Source of the DNA: Hymenochaete sp. R1
Lineage: Eukaryota > Basidiomycota > Agaricomycetes > Hymenochaetales > Hymenochaetaceae
NCBI GenBank assembly: GCA_019400425.1
Contig: JAFREE010000090.1
Coordinates: forward strand, 1 to 64,000
Reading direction: 5' to 3'
DNA: 64,000 nucleotides
Part shown: positions 46,717 to 59,328 of the stretch, piece after piece
Layout: every line of letters starts with the position of its first letter
Position numbering within the stretch: position 1 is the first letter of the stretch
Program-made: the position numbers and the translations under genes
Notes under the pieces: model-generated
What the model was told of the DNA's origin: nothing
The model's input: only the letters and a program-made list of their open reading frames with translations
Databases searched by the model: none

Positions 46717-49485
46717 ATGTCTCCCTCTCCGTCCATAAGCTCGACCGGCGATGTCGAGGCTAAACCGGACCTTTCGAGGCCACCTCAAACAATGACCGGC
46801 CCATATACGCATGACAGGGCCTTGGAGGATATACCAGGTGTCCGATATGCTCTGGACCTTTTCCTGGCATCCTACATGGTCGAGTCGGAGAAGTTTTGTC
46901 ATCAGAGTGATCCCACGAAGTGTGTATAACTCACACGATGATATTGTGTAAGGTAATGCCAAATAATTTATTCTTGCAGGGAACGATTGTATTTTGCAAG
47001 TGGGTATGGATTAATTCAATGTGTCAAGGCTCTCATGTCCTTTGAAGACGAAGTATGATTCATCTTTTCTGCTCGCTATTTCATTTTTGCTTACTCTGTT
47101 TTCCAGGACCTCCTCGCCGCCATTGCTCACACCAAACACGCCAATATAGTGGCTCAAAGACACCGCAAGAAAGCAGCTTCCTTTGCCAGCCGTGTAGTAG
47201 GCTTTGTGACACCTTCCTCCCATTCAGGTGTTAATTGGGTCAGGACCATGACACCTGTAGAGAGGCATGCAGAGCTCATCTACGCTGAGACACTATTCGA
47301 GAAGGTCTGTCAAAGTTTTGTTGACCCCGGGGGAAAACCGAAAATTGATACAGGGAATGCCAGGCTCTCCTTGGTATTGTTTATTCTGGCGACTGGCTGG
47401 CTTTCATTAAGGAAGCTCTCAATCTCCGGACCACGTTCACTACTTATCGACTTTTATACCAATTCTTAACGACCATCGACGCCGAGTACCGTGCCAAGAC
47501 CCAGACAAACTCTTCTTCTGGTTCATTACCACTTGCTAATCAGGATCATGACCCTTCAGTTGACGCCGACTTTCGTTCAGGAGTGTTACTCGGCGCAGGC
47601 CTCTCTCACCTTGTCCTCTCACTTTTACCTTCTCGACTCACCTCCCTCGCCTCTATCTTTGGTTTCACCTCTTCCCGAGCAGAGGGTCTCACGATTCTTT
47701 ACTCTGTTGGCGGATGGATCCCGACAACGACACTTGTTACCATTGCTACTGCCCCTCTCATATCAAAGGAAGATGAAGGCTTAAGAAGGAGCATAGCGGA
47801 TATGGCCCTCCTCATCTACCACCTCGTCATGACCTCTCTCACTCTCACCTCTGTTGCATCCCCATCCCACCCTTTACCAGACGCGACTCTCACGACATCT
47901 CGCATTCTCGCATGGAACGCTTCGCGATACCCAGACGGGATATTCTTCCTATTCGGCCAGGGGAGGGATAGCTTAATTAAAGCCAGACCGAGAGAAGCGG
48001 TCAAGTTCTATTCGAAGGCTATACGTGTAAGGGAAGGTGGTGGAGGGAATGAAGAGGGGTATGGTGGCTTGAATGGAGTGAGTTGGTGGGAAATTGCAAT
48101 AGCCAAGTTGGCGCTATGGGAAGTGGGAAATGACAACGATAATGGTAGTCGCGACCATGACGAAAAGAAAGGTGATGGAGGGAGCGAAACGTACTGGAGA
48201 CGACTTTACGAAGAAGCAAGCTGGAGCAAGGCTACTTATGCATATGGTGTAGCGTGCTGTATCCTCCATCGTGCAGAAGCCATTGAAACCCAAGTTCGCA
48301 TCGAGGCCACCGGTCGAAACGGTGACGGGACCGATGAGAGGTTGGTCGAGAGCGAGAGACTTGTGAGGGAAGCGACGGTGTGGTTTGAGAAGGTACCGGG
48401 GTTAACACAGAGGATTGCGGGGAAGAGTATTCCGATAGAGGTTCGTCATTCTTCGACTTCTTCATCTTAGTTGCCTCCCATTTTCATCCACCCTCTTTTT
48501 CTCATTCGTATTATTGCTTACATAATCTCACTTAGAAATTCATCGCCCGCAAAGCCCGCAAATTCCTCTCCCAATCCCACTACCTCGCCCTTCCAGCCAT
48601 TGAACTTGCATACGTCACTATGGCCCTCTCGCACGCCCCGCCCGGTGTAATATTTTTGCGCATGCTACCTGTGCTAAACAGAGCTCGATCGAGGCTGGAA
48701 GAAGCCACCGAGGGCGAAGGATACGCGGGAGGGAAAAGGGCGTATTGGGATGACTGGTGTCTTGTATGGTTCCTGGAGGGCGTGTGCTATCGGTATTTAG
48801 CATATCCCGTACGTCCCATTCCGCTACATTTTGCCTCCGTCTCGTCTTCTTCGCTCATTCCCATCGTTTCACCAGGAACCCAACTCAGATCCGGACCAGA
48901 CTGATATCGAAAAAGTTACATTCAGTCAAAGTGGCGCAACTCTTCATGCATTAGAATCATTTGAGAACGTGCTTAAGCATGGAAGGAAGATCGTATTGGA
49001 TCATTGGATTGTGTATTATACTCGTATGTATATTCTTTATGCTTTTTCCGCGTCTAATGGTTTCGATATTTTCTGTAGACTTCGAGCTCGGCAGGTTATT
49101 GGGAAGGGTAGGCCGTAAAGATGATGCGCGAAGACACTTCGATCTCGTCCTCTCCGGTGAGTTTTTCATTTTTTACATCCCTTGCTCTACCTACCCGTGG
49201 CTCTTCCGACGGTCTGGTTTCACTCACAACTCTTTCTCGCGCACGTGCACTTGACCTTCAATCGTGCTCAGGTAAACCCTTGGAGGTGAACGCAGCGACG
49301 AAGAAAGGGAAATATAGCTTAGAGGTCCTTCCGTTTCCTCTTCTTTTTTTGTCACGGAGTAACATTAAAACACTAACGCAATTTATTTACATATCTACCC
49401 GTTTGGTCCACATGATGAACAGTCGGCATTGATGATGCGTACGCAAGGGTGTGTGGAGGCGTTAGATGAGGGGAGAGAGCTATAA
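46717..49485 (+). CDS. Iml2/TTC39-family protein
   Basis: Tetratricopeptide-like protein of the Iml2/TTC39 family; the yeast member is linked to inclusion-body clearance and lipid droplets. From the ATG at 46717: ALDLFLASYMVESEKFCHQS, then YGLIQCVKALMSFEDE, DLLAAIAHTKHANIVAQRHR, VERHAELIYAETLFEK joined in phase 0 to ALLGIVYSGDWLAFIKEALN, then GVLLGAGLSHLVLSLLPSRL. Later come SWSKATYAYGVACCILHRAE and the C-terminal TPR-like exons up to GCVEALDEGREL and the TAA at 49483-49485. It is full length, with about seven or eight introns. A decayed partial copy lies at 59329-60278. Confidence 0.85.
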
Positions 49486-49705
49486 TAAAGTCTTGATAGC
49501 AAGTTTGAGGTATGTTACGTTGATGTTGATGAATGAATGGCGAATCTTTCGTATCAAATTAAAAAAATTCAGTGCTTTCAGTGGTTTTGGAATTGCTTCC
49601 ACTCGTGTCCGCCGCGTTCTCATCACAATCGATTTCATTATGATTAATCGACATCACCTATTTAAACAAGCTTCTAAAGGTACCTATCTTTTAGAAATAC
49701 TGCAG

Positions 49706-50809
49706 TCAAAACACCGACAATTTCGCTGCGCCAGGAAGCTTGTACTCGAGCCCGGCATGGCGAAGCAGGACGAACGTCGCTTCATGCGCCCATACACTAG
49801 GATTGTTGCAAAGCTTACTGTCGTCCTCGACTTTCTCAATCTCTTTTAGGAAGCCCTCGTAGATTCCCGACACTTTTTGCGCATCTTTGGGCTTCTCCTT
49901 GGAATCAAAGGTGCCGGCACTAGAGATCTTGTGCGCGACTAAGACGCACCCTTCCCATAAAAGGAGCTTCGATGAATACGTGAAACTTGCAATGGATTCT
50001 AGAAGTTTTTCGAGCTTCCTCTCCTCCAATCTGTAACTGGTGTTGGTATTCGGCATGTAAGTCTTCTTGTTCTCCCATTTATCAGCTAGTGAAGTGAACA
50101 TGGCACGGATATCGTCGTTGATACGGCCCTCCACTTCCGATTTATCCTCCCCACCAGCAAAAAAATCGGCGGTCTTCATAAGGCCCACCCCTGTGCTGAT
50201 TTCATCGATGCGCTTCAAAGTTTCTTTGTTCTTGAGGGATTCGTGGCTGGACGCCTTCCACAGCTTGCACAACTCGATCCAAAGAAGCAAACGATCCTTC
50301 GCGAGCCGGTGTTCATTTATGTACGAAAGTCTCTGCTCCCGCTGCAGTTTATATTCGTCGTCGCAGGCCAGCTGGTGCTCTATGCACATGATGTCGAAGC
50401 GGCAGATAGTCAGACCGGTGTAAGCGAGTGCGATACGAAATGCGGCGACAAGACTGAGATTGTCGCTTGACTTCGAGCTCGAGTCGGAGACGGTGCCCGC
50501 TAGGGCTCCAACGGCAGCCCTCCATCGCTTCGCCTCTTGTCGACGAACGTCCATTTGCTCTTGAACCATTTTGCTCATGAATCCGCCCACTTTCTTTCTG
50601 TCGTCCATATTCACTTCCAGGCCATTGTACTGAAGCAGATTATTCAAGGAAAGCAACTGGGAAGACGCAGGCGTAGACGGAGGAGCATCGCCTGAACGCT
50701 GTCCGCGCCTTCTTGACCTGGAACCACGGGAGTCTTCAAGAGCAGGGTCAGATGCCTTCCTCTTATGATCTTTCGAGCCAGGTGCTGCAACGGCTGAAGG
50801 ATTGGACAT
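49706..50809 (-). CDS. Intronless gene of unknown function
   Basis: A 367-residue uninterrupted frame from the ATG at 50809 (MSNPSAVAAPGSKDHKRKAS). A TATAAATA box on the same strand (about 50873-50881), some 65-70 bp upstream, supports this start over in-frame codons further out. The N-terminus has a basic, nuclear-signal-like patch (SRSRRRGQR); the rest is helical and charged (EHQLACDDEYKLQREQRL). No domain is recognised. The lack of introns is unusual in this window and may point to a lineage-specific or retroposed gene. Confidence 0.6.
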   Translation of the reverse strand: MSNPSAVAAPGSKDHKRKASDPALEDSRGSRSRRRGQRSGDAPPSTPASSQLLSLNNLLQYNGLEVNMDDRKKVGGFMSKMVQEQMDVRRQEAKRWRAAVGALAGTVSDSSSKSSDNLSLVAAFRIALAYTGLTICRFDIMCIEHQLACDDEYKLQREQRLSYINEHRLAKDRLLLWIELCKLWKASSHESLKNKETLKRIDEISTGVGLMKTADFFAGGEDKSEVEGRINDDIRAMFTSLADKWENKKTYMPNTNTSYRLEERKLEKLLESIASFTYSSKLLLWEGCVLVAHKISSAGTFDSKEKPKDAQKVSGIYEGFLKEIEKVEDDSKLCNNPSVWAHEATFVLLRHAGLEYKLPGAAKLSVF

Positions 50810-51843
50810 TAGTGTGTAGGCGCTGTATCTTCGCAGTTGTGTGAAGGGGATGAGATAGGGGTACAGTCCGCCATATTTATAAGTAAGTTTGCAGTCCTTT
50901 GCAACGCAATATGAGGGCTCCTGATTTAAATACAATGCTAGTCACACCCTGAGCGTGATTTACTTGATTTGTGATATGACTGACTCGTGCTTGTCGGAAG
51001 CTCGTTCCAACAGTTAGGTGACCGCGATGTTAGGCAGTCTGCATATCGACATCCTCATAGCTATGCGTTTCGTTGAACCGCTTGCTCAACACATACTACA
51101 GTAGTAAATCCTGAGCCTGACTCACATCCTTTTCAAACCGTAGCATGGGTATTCCAAAATTGTAGGAAGTTCATTCTAAGGCGACATTTTCTTTTGCTGG
51201 AGGGTCGAGAGCTATCAATCAGTATCAAAGTGATTTCTGTGGACATAAATGGATATTATAACTATCTTAGATTGCTCTCGAATCGAGTTGCCAGTGCATG
51301 AACACTCCCACACTGATTCATGCCTGCACAATTGTGATGGCGCATATCCGTTCTCTTCTTCCAGTACAGAGTCTCCGAGTCGGACGTCCATGAGGAACGA
51401 GGTGCTCTCAATACTTTGCTCAGGATGGAAAAACGGTATCTATAAACAACGTTATCTGGACGCACAAACCTGCCAATTACTAATGCGAGTCTCCTGGGAG
51501 CACGCGGAAGTGGGAGTAGAAATTCGCCTAAAGTCATCCTTGCACATGGAAATATAGAAGTAAGGCTCAGACTTTGCGAAGAGGTCTTTCCTCTAGATAT
51601 CCGAAGGTTTTAGCCGACCTTCAGATTCGCAAAGGAGATTGGCCCGATGTAAATAGTAACTTATATTGCTCATAACTGACATTGGCCAGAGTATTTTCCT
51701 GGTGCAGTATGAGTCAAGTATGAGCGTGTAAGAGTGGCAAAGTTCCCATTTCGGATTTGCAAAGATACAATAGGCGCATGAATAGTACTTGCCATTTCAA
51801 TGGAACTCTAACATTGACCGTCACGCCACATTTCTCGAGTCAC
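50810..51843. other. Intergenic, no gene seen
   Basis: Holds the TATA-containing promoter of the 367-residue gene. No further coding region supported. Confidence 0.45.
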
Positions 51844-52889
51844 AATGTCAGGCCCACACAAGAGAAAGACCTGAGATTCTCCTGGTATGCCTCCCGAAGT
51901 AAACGAGAAGAAACATAAGAGCGAAAAGCCTACGTCGGCTACGCCTTCACCGGGACCAGGTGCTTCCAACGAAAAGTCACCTTCATCAACTAACACTCTT
52001 CTCTCCCTCACCAGAGGGTAGAAAGAATTTTTGGAGCAGACGAGGCTTGAGCTTCATTATGGCTCCTTTGATGAGAAATTGAAGCGTTCTGGGCTGGCAC
52101 GCCATCCTAGCGCCTCCATCCGAGATAAGATTAGTCTTGTCTACGGTCTTGCCCGCTTGCTTGCTATGCAAGACATCCTCGCTCTTTACCTTCCCGTCTT
52201 TTCTGAAGAGCTGATACAGAAAGATGTCTTGGATGTGAAAATGATTCTAATGGGTGATTATGATCTGAGGAATCTCTACATGAATGTTAAATCTGGAGCT
52301 GCTGGCGGGAAGCTAGTGTTCGATGGTTTGCAGGAGTTCAGCACAAAACTTTGCGATTTAATCGAAAAGCTCAGAGCCTTCTTGAGTACGACGATGAGTC
52401 GTATAATAATTATTGGACAAGGAAAGGCAAGCCTGGTCGGGATCAAGACTCGCTCAAGGACCTACTTGACCAAGCAGCGAAGTCCGAAAAGTTTCTCTGT
52501 TGCTTACAAAGGGAAGAACGACAAGGAAGAGAAATACAAGATTTTCTTTGACCTCCTCGACGATATTTGGACGAATCAAGACCACGTTCCGAAGGCTGCA
52601 GAGTCTTCCCAGCCTCATATGTTAGACTTATCGTTAATCGTGCCATGTTCTATCGGTTCTTGGAACAGCAATACCTAGAATTTTACCGCCTCGTCAAAGA
52701 CGGCAACGAGGACCTAGGGGGGGAAACTCCTCGTCAGTTGATTTTGGAGGCTTTGACATGGAATAGAACACACTCACGGACTTTGATTTGCGTGATATCC
52801 CAGAGGATTCAAAGTTACGTAAAGAGATGGGAATGTTAGAAAAGATTGAGAGGAAACTTGGTGATAAGGTTGTATGGATGACAAAGTAG
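51844..52889 (+). pseudogene. Disrupted gene of unknown function
   Basis: A protein-like reading path of some 345 codons begins MSGPHKRKT and continues after a frameshift as SPGMPPEVNEKKHKSEKP. A TAG interrupts it within TLLSLTRG, and it goes on as KEFLEQTRLELHYGSFDEKL. It shifts frame near 52385 and again near 52560, and ends LRKEMGMLEKIERKLGDKVV...K and the TAG at 52887-52889. The breaks do not coincide with splice sites. I recognise no family. Like the neighbouring 367-residue gene it begins with a short basic stretch, but I see no convincing similarity. Confidence 0.6.
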
Positions 52890-55346
52890 ACGCGCTGCTC
52901 AAGGTGGTTTGATGTGGAGCGAGACGGAACAGCGATTACATTGTATTTGCACTTGGATTATGCACGTATAGTATGCGCACCCTCGAGCCATATCTTCATT
53001 TATTCATTGCCATTCTATTATCGCTTCAAGCAATTTATCCGAGTTTGATCAAAGGTCGGATCGGAGGAAAGGTGAGTGAGAGGGAGCTAGAAAGGTGGCT
53101 GGAAAGGAGCGAAAAAGTGCCAGACATAACGCACCGGATAAGGTGAAAGAAAGATGCATTCAGGCGTTATCTTCATAACCCATTCTTCTCAAGCACCCGG
53201 TAAACCTCAAAGCTGGCCTAACATTGACGTTCAAGTTGTACAGTGGCATCTGTGTAGGAATGACAGAAAGGCGTTACAGCGCGCAAGAAGGGAAGAAATC
53301 ATGAAAGGACTTACGTCTGTAAACGAAGCCTGTCTGCCACCGACTTGAAACCGTCCATCCATAAAGTTAAAAGCCATACCGCGACATGAGCAGCCAATCA
53401 GTTTCACCCATCCAGCTCTCCAGAGGTCTTCACATCAGCCCCCGACGACATTTGCAGCACCTGATCAAAATAGCCTCTTCATTTTCTGGTCACAGTTCTT
53501 GAGTTGGCCAGCGCTCAAAATTTAACGACGTATCTTTTGAAGGCAGTTCTACAAGAGTGGAGGATGAACAAAACCAAAGCGAGAGTCGTGACTATCCTGT
53601 TGAATGCTATAGACGAACCAGAGACGAAAAGCTGGCTGAGCCTGAGAAAATGTGGTTCAAGTATGGAAGCACTAGTGACGCGAGACTTTTTAGGAGGACC
53701 TCTTGCCTCCCGCCGGCCAGTGGCACGACCACGATGACGTTAATATTGTTAACAGCTTTTCTACGTATAACGAATATCCCACAGAATAGACAGAAATTGT
53801 GCGTATGCTCATCGCTGTCTGTAAACTTTACTCGATATTGTTAACAGAGACGAATACATAACTTTAACCCCAAGCAACATCTCAGCGTGTAACGAATGAA
53901 TGCTCATTGCTAGCAAGACCCGAAGAGTCGGGTCTGCAGTTGGAAGGAGCAAGGACAGCATGTTCAAGGGTCACTTGAGAGGTTTTCTCGCAAATTTTGA
54001 GCCTCGTTCCGATGACGCAACGGCGGCACTGAACAAGTGCGTTAACTCAGCTATTTTGTTGCGCTCGCCCTTACTTTATCTACCTTTCTTGGTCGGATTC
54101 GCGTGCACTATACGAAAAGTGCAAGCTCACATCTCGGAGCTCGTCTCTCAAAGCCACCGGAATTTTCACAAAGGACAGGTTGCCGGTGTCGAATGAAACC
54201 TAAGCCCTCTCGTTCAACGTCACCAGTTGAAGAATTGTCTGTCTCGCACATCGTCACAACGGGTGTCCGTCAGTCGTCTTTGATTGGTGATTCTGCACGG
54301 TCGCACAGGTAAACATCACCCAACAGTACAGAGACCTCATCCGATCCAATTGCCGATGATTATTTTGCCAATAACGAAGCCCCAAAATAAAGTCACGAAG
54401 CTCTAGCATCTGAAGATTATTTTGCTGATTGGTCAAATGACAAAGGCGGAATAACTGAGGAAAGTTTCAGCCTGTCTGTACAAGTCCTACTGGAGGGTGA
54501 CTTGCCACCTCTGAGCTCACCACCAGCAGACGACCTAGCAAGTGAAGAACCAGATACGAAGAGCAGACATCTGGAAATCATGCACTCGAAGCTGTGGTCT
54601 AATCTTAACTCGAGTCCTGGTACTGTCCTGGATAGAGTTCAGTCAGAGGAAGATGATTCGCAGTCTCCTACCCTTCACTGGATGAAGAGTTGGAAGATCA
54701 AGGTTCGTTTGGGAGTTCTGATTCAAACACAAATTACGAAGCCAAGCCGGGCCGTTCTTCTGACCGTAACAGTCTTCTACGAAGCCGCTGGGTCCAACGA
54801 GGGAAAAGAAGTGGCGATGCGAAGCCCGCAACCAGAGAATAGGTGTTTTATACTGAAGCTGCGATTGCCGAGAATAAGCTAAGCGTCTTTTTTCTCTCTT
54901 TCATGTAGTCTCGCGAGTTTGAATCACATTATTTTTGCAATTCCGATTATGTGTGCTTCAAAGCTATGAGCAGCGTGAAGCACCAAACATAAATCATTCG
55001 ATATTCTGGAGGTATCCAATACACTCAGAATACTCCAATATCCACGAGTTTCGGAATGCTGTCCGGCAGGCAACTCATCACATCCCTGGGGAGAGGTTTC
55101 TGTCATAGGGAATGGGTTCACGGCTCTGTCGCATTGGACGGTATGTGATGAGCGACTACTAGTACCGTCCTTCGTGTTGAAAGAGGCAAGCCGGGCGTCC
55201 GAATTTATAATTCCAGCGCTTCTTGAACTCGCGTCCACTTGTTGAGTTATGCGAACACAGCACCTCCCCGGCTTCCCTAAATCGCTCATCCCCACGACAT
55301 ACGATATAGTAGTCATCGCGGCTTCTTAAAGGTTTTGTTCGACATC
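52890..55346. other. Remnant-rich region without an intact gene
   Basis: Several short frames look once-coding. At 54330-54880 (plus) an acidic stretch has a repeated DYFAN/DYFAD string with a TAA between the copies, followed by VQVLLEGDLPPLSSPP and DDSQSPTLHWMKSWKIK. At 53520-53850 (plus) there is a charged stretch (ESRDYPVECYRRTRDEK). No start, domain or consistent splicing was found. A minus frame at 54924-55316 is open but unsupported. Confidence 0.4.
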
Positions 55347-56090
55347 ATGATCCACCAGGCGAGTCCCTCGAAAACTACTCATCCCCTAACGAACGACTTC
55401 TTCATGCTGAATACAGGTCTTCCTGCATATGGGCTCTGTTTCTCGAGTCGTTGGGACTATAATCATATAACACATCTCGCAATCGCGTTGCTATGGTTTT
55501 CTGGCTGTACGAGAGCACTACGAGTTGACTGTAATGCTGGCGCGTGAGTTTCCTACTTTTCCTTTTCATTTGTATTTTCGCCGAAGTCGATCGACTCGTT
55601 CTCTTTACTAAACATATCACAGAGCGGGAAATATTTCTTGCGACGAAGATGGTCACAATGTCAACATTTCTGTAGGTGCGCAAATCGCAATTGGTGTAAG
55701 CATTGGTATGTTCCTCCGGCAGAGTAATGTCGCCCGTGAAACTTATACTGACACGTTGCCTTTTTTTTCATAGCGATCGCAATCTGCTTGTTCATGGCAT
55801 TCATCTATTATATCCGTAGGAGACACGTCGCGCAAATGATTACCCAACGAGGCTTTTCAAATCCACACCGACTTGACCTACCGTTCCAACGCCCTTCGAT
55901 AGAATTTGACGAACCGAGAGAAGCATATGGAGCTCCTGCGTTTCCCGCTGTACGTCCTTTTTCAAAAATATACTTTGCGTTAGGGCCTGTATTCAATGCT
56001 CTGCTGCGTCCCACCTGTCCTATTTAGACTTCCACCTATCAGCCAGTAGCTCCTCCCGCATTGACGGGCCATGCCCTACTTCGACAATGA
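55347..56090 (+). CDS. Small single-pass membrane protein
   Basis: Four exons with matching phases. ATG at 55347 (a second ATG at 55402 is also possible). The N-terminal exon has a hydrophobic signal-like stretch (HLAIALLWFSGCTRA), then a Cys/Asn ectodomain with N-glycosylation sites (GNISCDEDGHNVNIS). The membrane span GAQIAIGVSIAIAICLFMAF is followed by the stop-transfer IYYIRRRH and a Pro-rich cytosolic tail that ends TGHALLRQ at 56088-56090. This layout recurs in basidiomycete single-span proteins of unknown role. Confidence 0.72.
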
Positions 56091-56391
56091 AGCCCTGAAC
56101 GGCTTTGAAGTACTATTCTTCTAAAGCCTACATTTCGTCATGCGTCTCAACCACGTTAAAATATTAAAGGATCATAATTCATTAAGCTATGCTTACTCGG
56201 GTAAAAATGAGGGTGTGATAGTCGAGCCGAACGTATTTCGATGTCAGGGAAAGTGAGTATCATGTCGAATTCTGTCGGCCTTTCCAGTCGACGAGAGGAC
56301 GGCATACACGGTAATGATATAACTAATAAACCACTAACACTGGTTGCTTAAGCCAAGAGACACAAAGTACCCATTTGCCTTCTTATGATCC
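56091..56391. other. Convergent intergenic region
   Basis: Between the ends of the small membrane-protein gene and the GH79 gene. Nothing seen beyond 3' flanks. Confidence 0.45.
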
Positions 56392-58549
56392 TCAGCTCAG
56401 AAACTCTAAAAGCACAACTTCACTCGCGCTCACTTCGACCTCCACAGACCCTCGTTGCACCGCAATGGTAGAGATGTCCAGATTTCCTTTGGGCGTTGCG
56501 TCTCCTGGTGAGTCAAACCGTTGACCTGCCCAGGTTAAGTTTGATTGCGAGTCTGTATGACTACGTGCGTACGCAGTATTCAGAGTGACGGACAAGAAGG
56601 GCGAAAGAAAGACGTACGCCATAAACAACCTTTTGGTTTTCACTTCTCGCCGCCCATCCATTTCATCAACGCCCAGCACAACCCTCCTTGTCCCTCTCGT
56701 ATCAGCCCCACTCAAAAAAGGGACTGAATCCACCAGTACAACCCTCTTCAACTCCCCGTTCTCGTAAGCAGCGTACACTGCCAAGGTTTCGTTATCAACG
56801 TCCACCTCTATCAACTGGGTGCAAGGAGAGGAACCGATGACTTCGTTAACGATAAGGGCACCATAGTACGCTGGTTGAACGCGTGCAGGCACTGAAGGGG
56901 AGAAGGACTCTCCGGTATCGGGAGAACGAGGGAGAGGAACGGGTTGAATCTGTGAAAGTCGTTAGACCCTTAACCAACCAAATTCATGATTTACTCAGAA
57001 AGAAAAATAAAACGATAACAAAAGAAGTGGAAACACAACACTTGCCAGATTATAACGATAACCAACTCCCTCATGGAAATGCATCCTCTTGATACCGAGT
57101 GTAGCACCAAATAGGGTATAATCTACGATCCAGAGTGCAGCCCCGCCGGCATCACTCACTCCGGGTGCGCCGTGTTCGAAGTAATTGTTTACTTCACTGC
57201 AGAGGAATCCACATTAGTCAAAAGCTTAGTATGAAACAAGAACAAACGGGAAAATAGGAAAGAAGGGAGACGGACCCGAAAACATACTCGAGCCCTTGAG
57301 CATGGACGGCTTCGATGTCTGGTATGAATACTGAAAGATTGGCGCGGATGGACGCTTTGTTGATGAGTGCAGGAAGGGTAGCGATTCCTGCGACGCCGCT
57401 TCCTGTACCGTCCGACGATCCGTCAGAACCACTACCCTGCATGTCGTGAAATTTGATCGCGTTGGATTTAACGACGCACCAGAATAACTATGCTGAGACA
57501 CTTCCCCGATAAGTTTCCCAACGTCCGAGTCCAGCAAGCCTGCCTCAAATGCAAGCTGAGGTGAGAAAGATGTCAAGGGGGCTGGAGAAAACGAGAATGT
57601 GCTGAAACTCGGACCGAAAAACATGGGTGCGTCAGGTGAGGGAGAAGAAATGCCTGCGACGGTAGAGATATTTTGTGCGAAGGTCGTCCATCTATGGACA
57701 TCAGGCTACAACGGTTCAAAGATACCGCGTGGAGATAAACTCACTCTTGCACATATGTTTGAACCGTCCAATTCGCTGCATCTCTCAACCCAGTAAGCCC
57801 ATAGACATCTGCCTCGTTCCCAATCTCTACTCCGATCAGCCTCACATTCTTCTCTATCATTGTCCTATCATCGAAGGCTCTACGCAGGGCCTGAGCCATG
57901 AGGAAAGTATTGGTGAGATTACTGGCACCAAGATTGAGGCCCCAAATAACATAGGTGTTGGCGGGTAGGTGAGAGGCGAGGGAGAAGAAATTGTTTTGGG
58001 GCGTGGGTGAGATAGAGATAGAGATGTGGGTGGCTTCAGGATAAGGGACAAGGGAGGAAGGAGTGGGGATCTGTGCAGATTCAAACTGTATCGCACGAAA
58101 TGATTTCAGCCTTCTTCACGTTCCGATATTGGAATGGAAAAAGCGACGCACCTGGACGTCTGAGTCGAGACCAGCTACGAACGACCTATCCTCCGAGTCT
58201 GCACCTATACGTATGACGGGGTTGACACCGCACGTCCGTTCACGGAGGTTGGCGAGGGCATCAACCAAGAATCGGTTTGGAGCATCCACGCCAGCCCAGT
58301 CTTTCCATCGGTCTTGTTCTGAAGCAGTCAGGACGGGAATTAGGGTAGCTTAAGGAGAAAGGAAAGGGGAAACGAACCGATAGAGAAGGATATGAGGGCC
58401 GGGTCGAGTGAGACGGCGTTTGTGGGCGGCGTAGGCGACACAGTGAGGGTGAGTATACTTGGAGAAGCACTGCTCGCTGATGCTTCTGAAGAAAAGGCCT
58501 TGATGGACAGCGTAGCAAACGCTGATGCTACGAAGGCAAGAGCGAGCAT
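56392..58549 (-). CDS. GH79 beta-glucuronidase-type glycoside hydrolase
   Basis: Secreted retaining glycosidase removing (4-O-methyl-)glucuronosyl residues from glycans. ATG at 58549 gives the signal peptide MLALAFVASAFATLSIKAFS. Further exons give TCGVNPVIRIGADSEDRS, NTYVIWGLNLGASNLTNTFL, and RLIGVEIGNEADVYGL with the presumed acid/base Glu in GNE. Then come IGEVSQHSYSGAS, EVNNYFEHGAPGVSDAGGAA with the presumed nucleophile Glu, and TLFGATLGIKRMHFHEGVGY. The C-terminal GH79C beta domain has VQPAYYGALIVNEVIG. The stop is at 56392. Both catalytic glutamates are present and the length fits the family. Substrate preference cannot be read from sequence. Confidence 0.87.
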
Positions 58550-59328
58550 GCTGGTTGGAGGGACAGTGGAGAGCACGGTCAATGCTGTCGAGAGGTTCTT
58601 CGCAAATATTCAAGCTTAACTCTGGAGTGAAGATGATGGCACATTTGCCCTTTATACCCGTCCGAACAGAGAAAAGGGGACAAGTTCATGTGCATGATCG
58701 ACTAACAAGCAGCCAGATGACCATTTATTGCGTTTTTTTAGGTTTCCATGATTTTTTTATATTTGGAGGTACCTGTACTGGTGAAAATGAAAGAGTGAGT
58801 GGATTGTCATCACAGTCAAAAGTTTCAAAGGCCTGAGCTTTGCACGTACAACAAGGACCTACACACATGCGGGCGATCAACTTGCCCTCCATCCTTCTTC
58901 ATCATCTCCCAGTCGCAATTGCATGCGATCCGTAGTCAACCTCATGACCTCATCACATTCCCTAGATCTTCTATAATTCCCTATTTCATCCGAATGCCAC
59001 AATACCACCACTACCAACCCACGATCGAATCCGATAACAATTATAGCCCCAGCCCTTTTATCGGTATTTACGTCTCTACTATGACATCTGAAGGGAGGGG
59101 CGTTTCAAACCGGTTCGGACCGCATCAGACAGCAAATATTGTAAATGAGAAAAACATCACTGACTTTAAAGGCTTGAGCTGCTCCAAATCTCGAGTTCAT
59201 TCCACTCCCGACCCATCCCTATCCCTCTCTCACTAATTTCACCCCCTCCTTCGACCTCTCATCATTCCTATCTTCTCATCTTTAAGTCTGAGTTTGAGTC
59301 GGAATTTTGATAGCTTGAGCACATCGTA
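58550..59328. other. Intergenic, no gene seen
   Basis: Promoter of the GH79 gene and flank of the Iml2/TTC39 relic. No supported gene. Confidence 0.45.

Noticed and set aside
54924..55316. Open minus frame of 130 codons
   Set aside because: It begins only 30 bp from the divergent membrane-protein start, has no domain, and lies in remnant-rich DNA.
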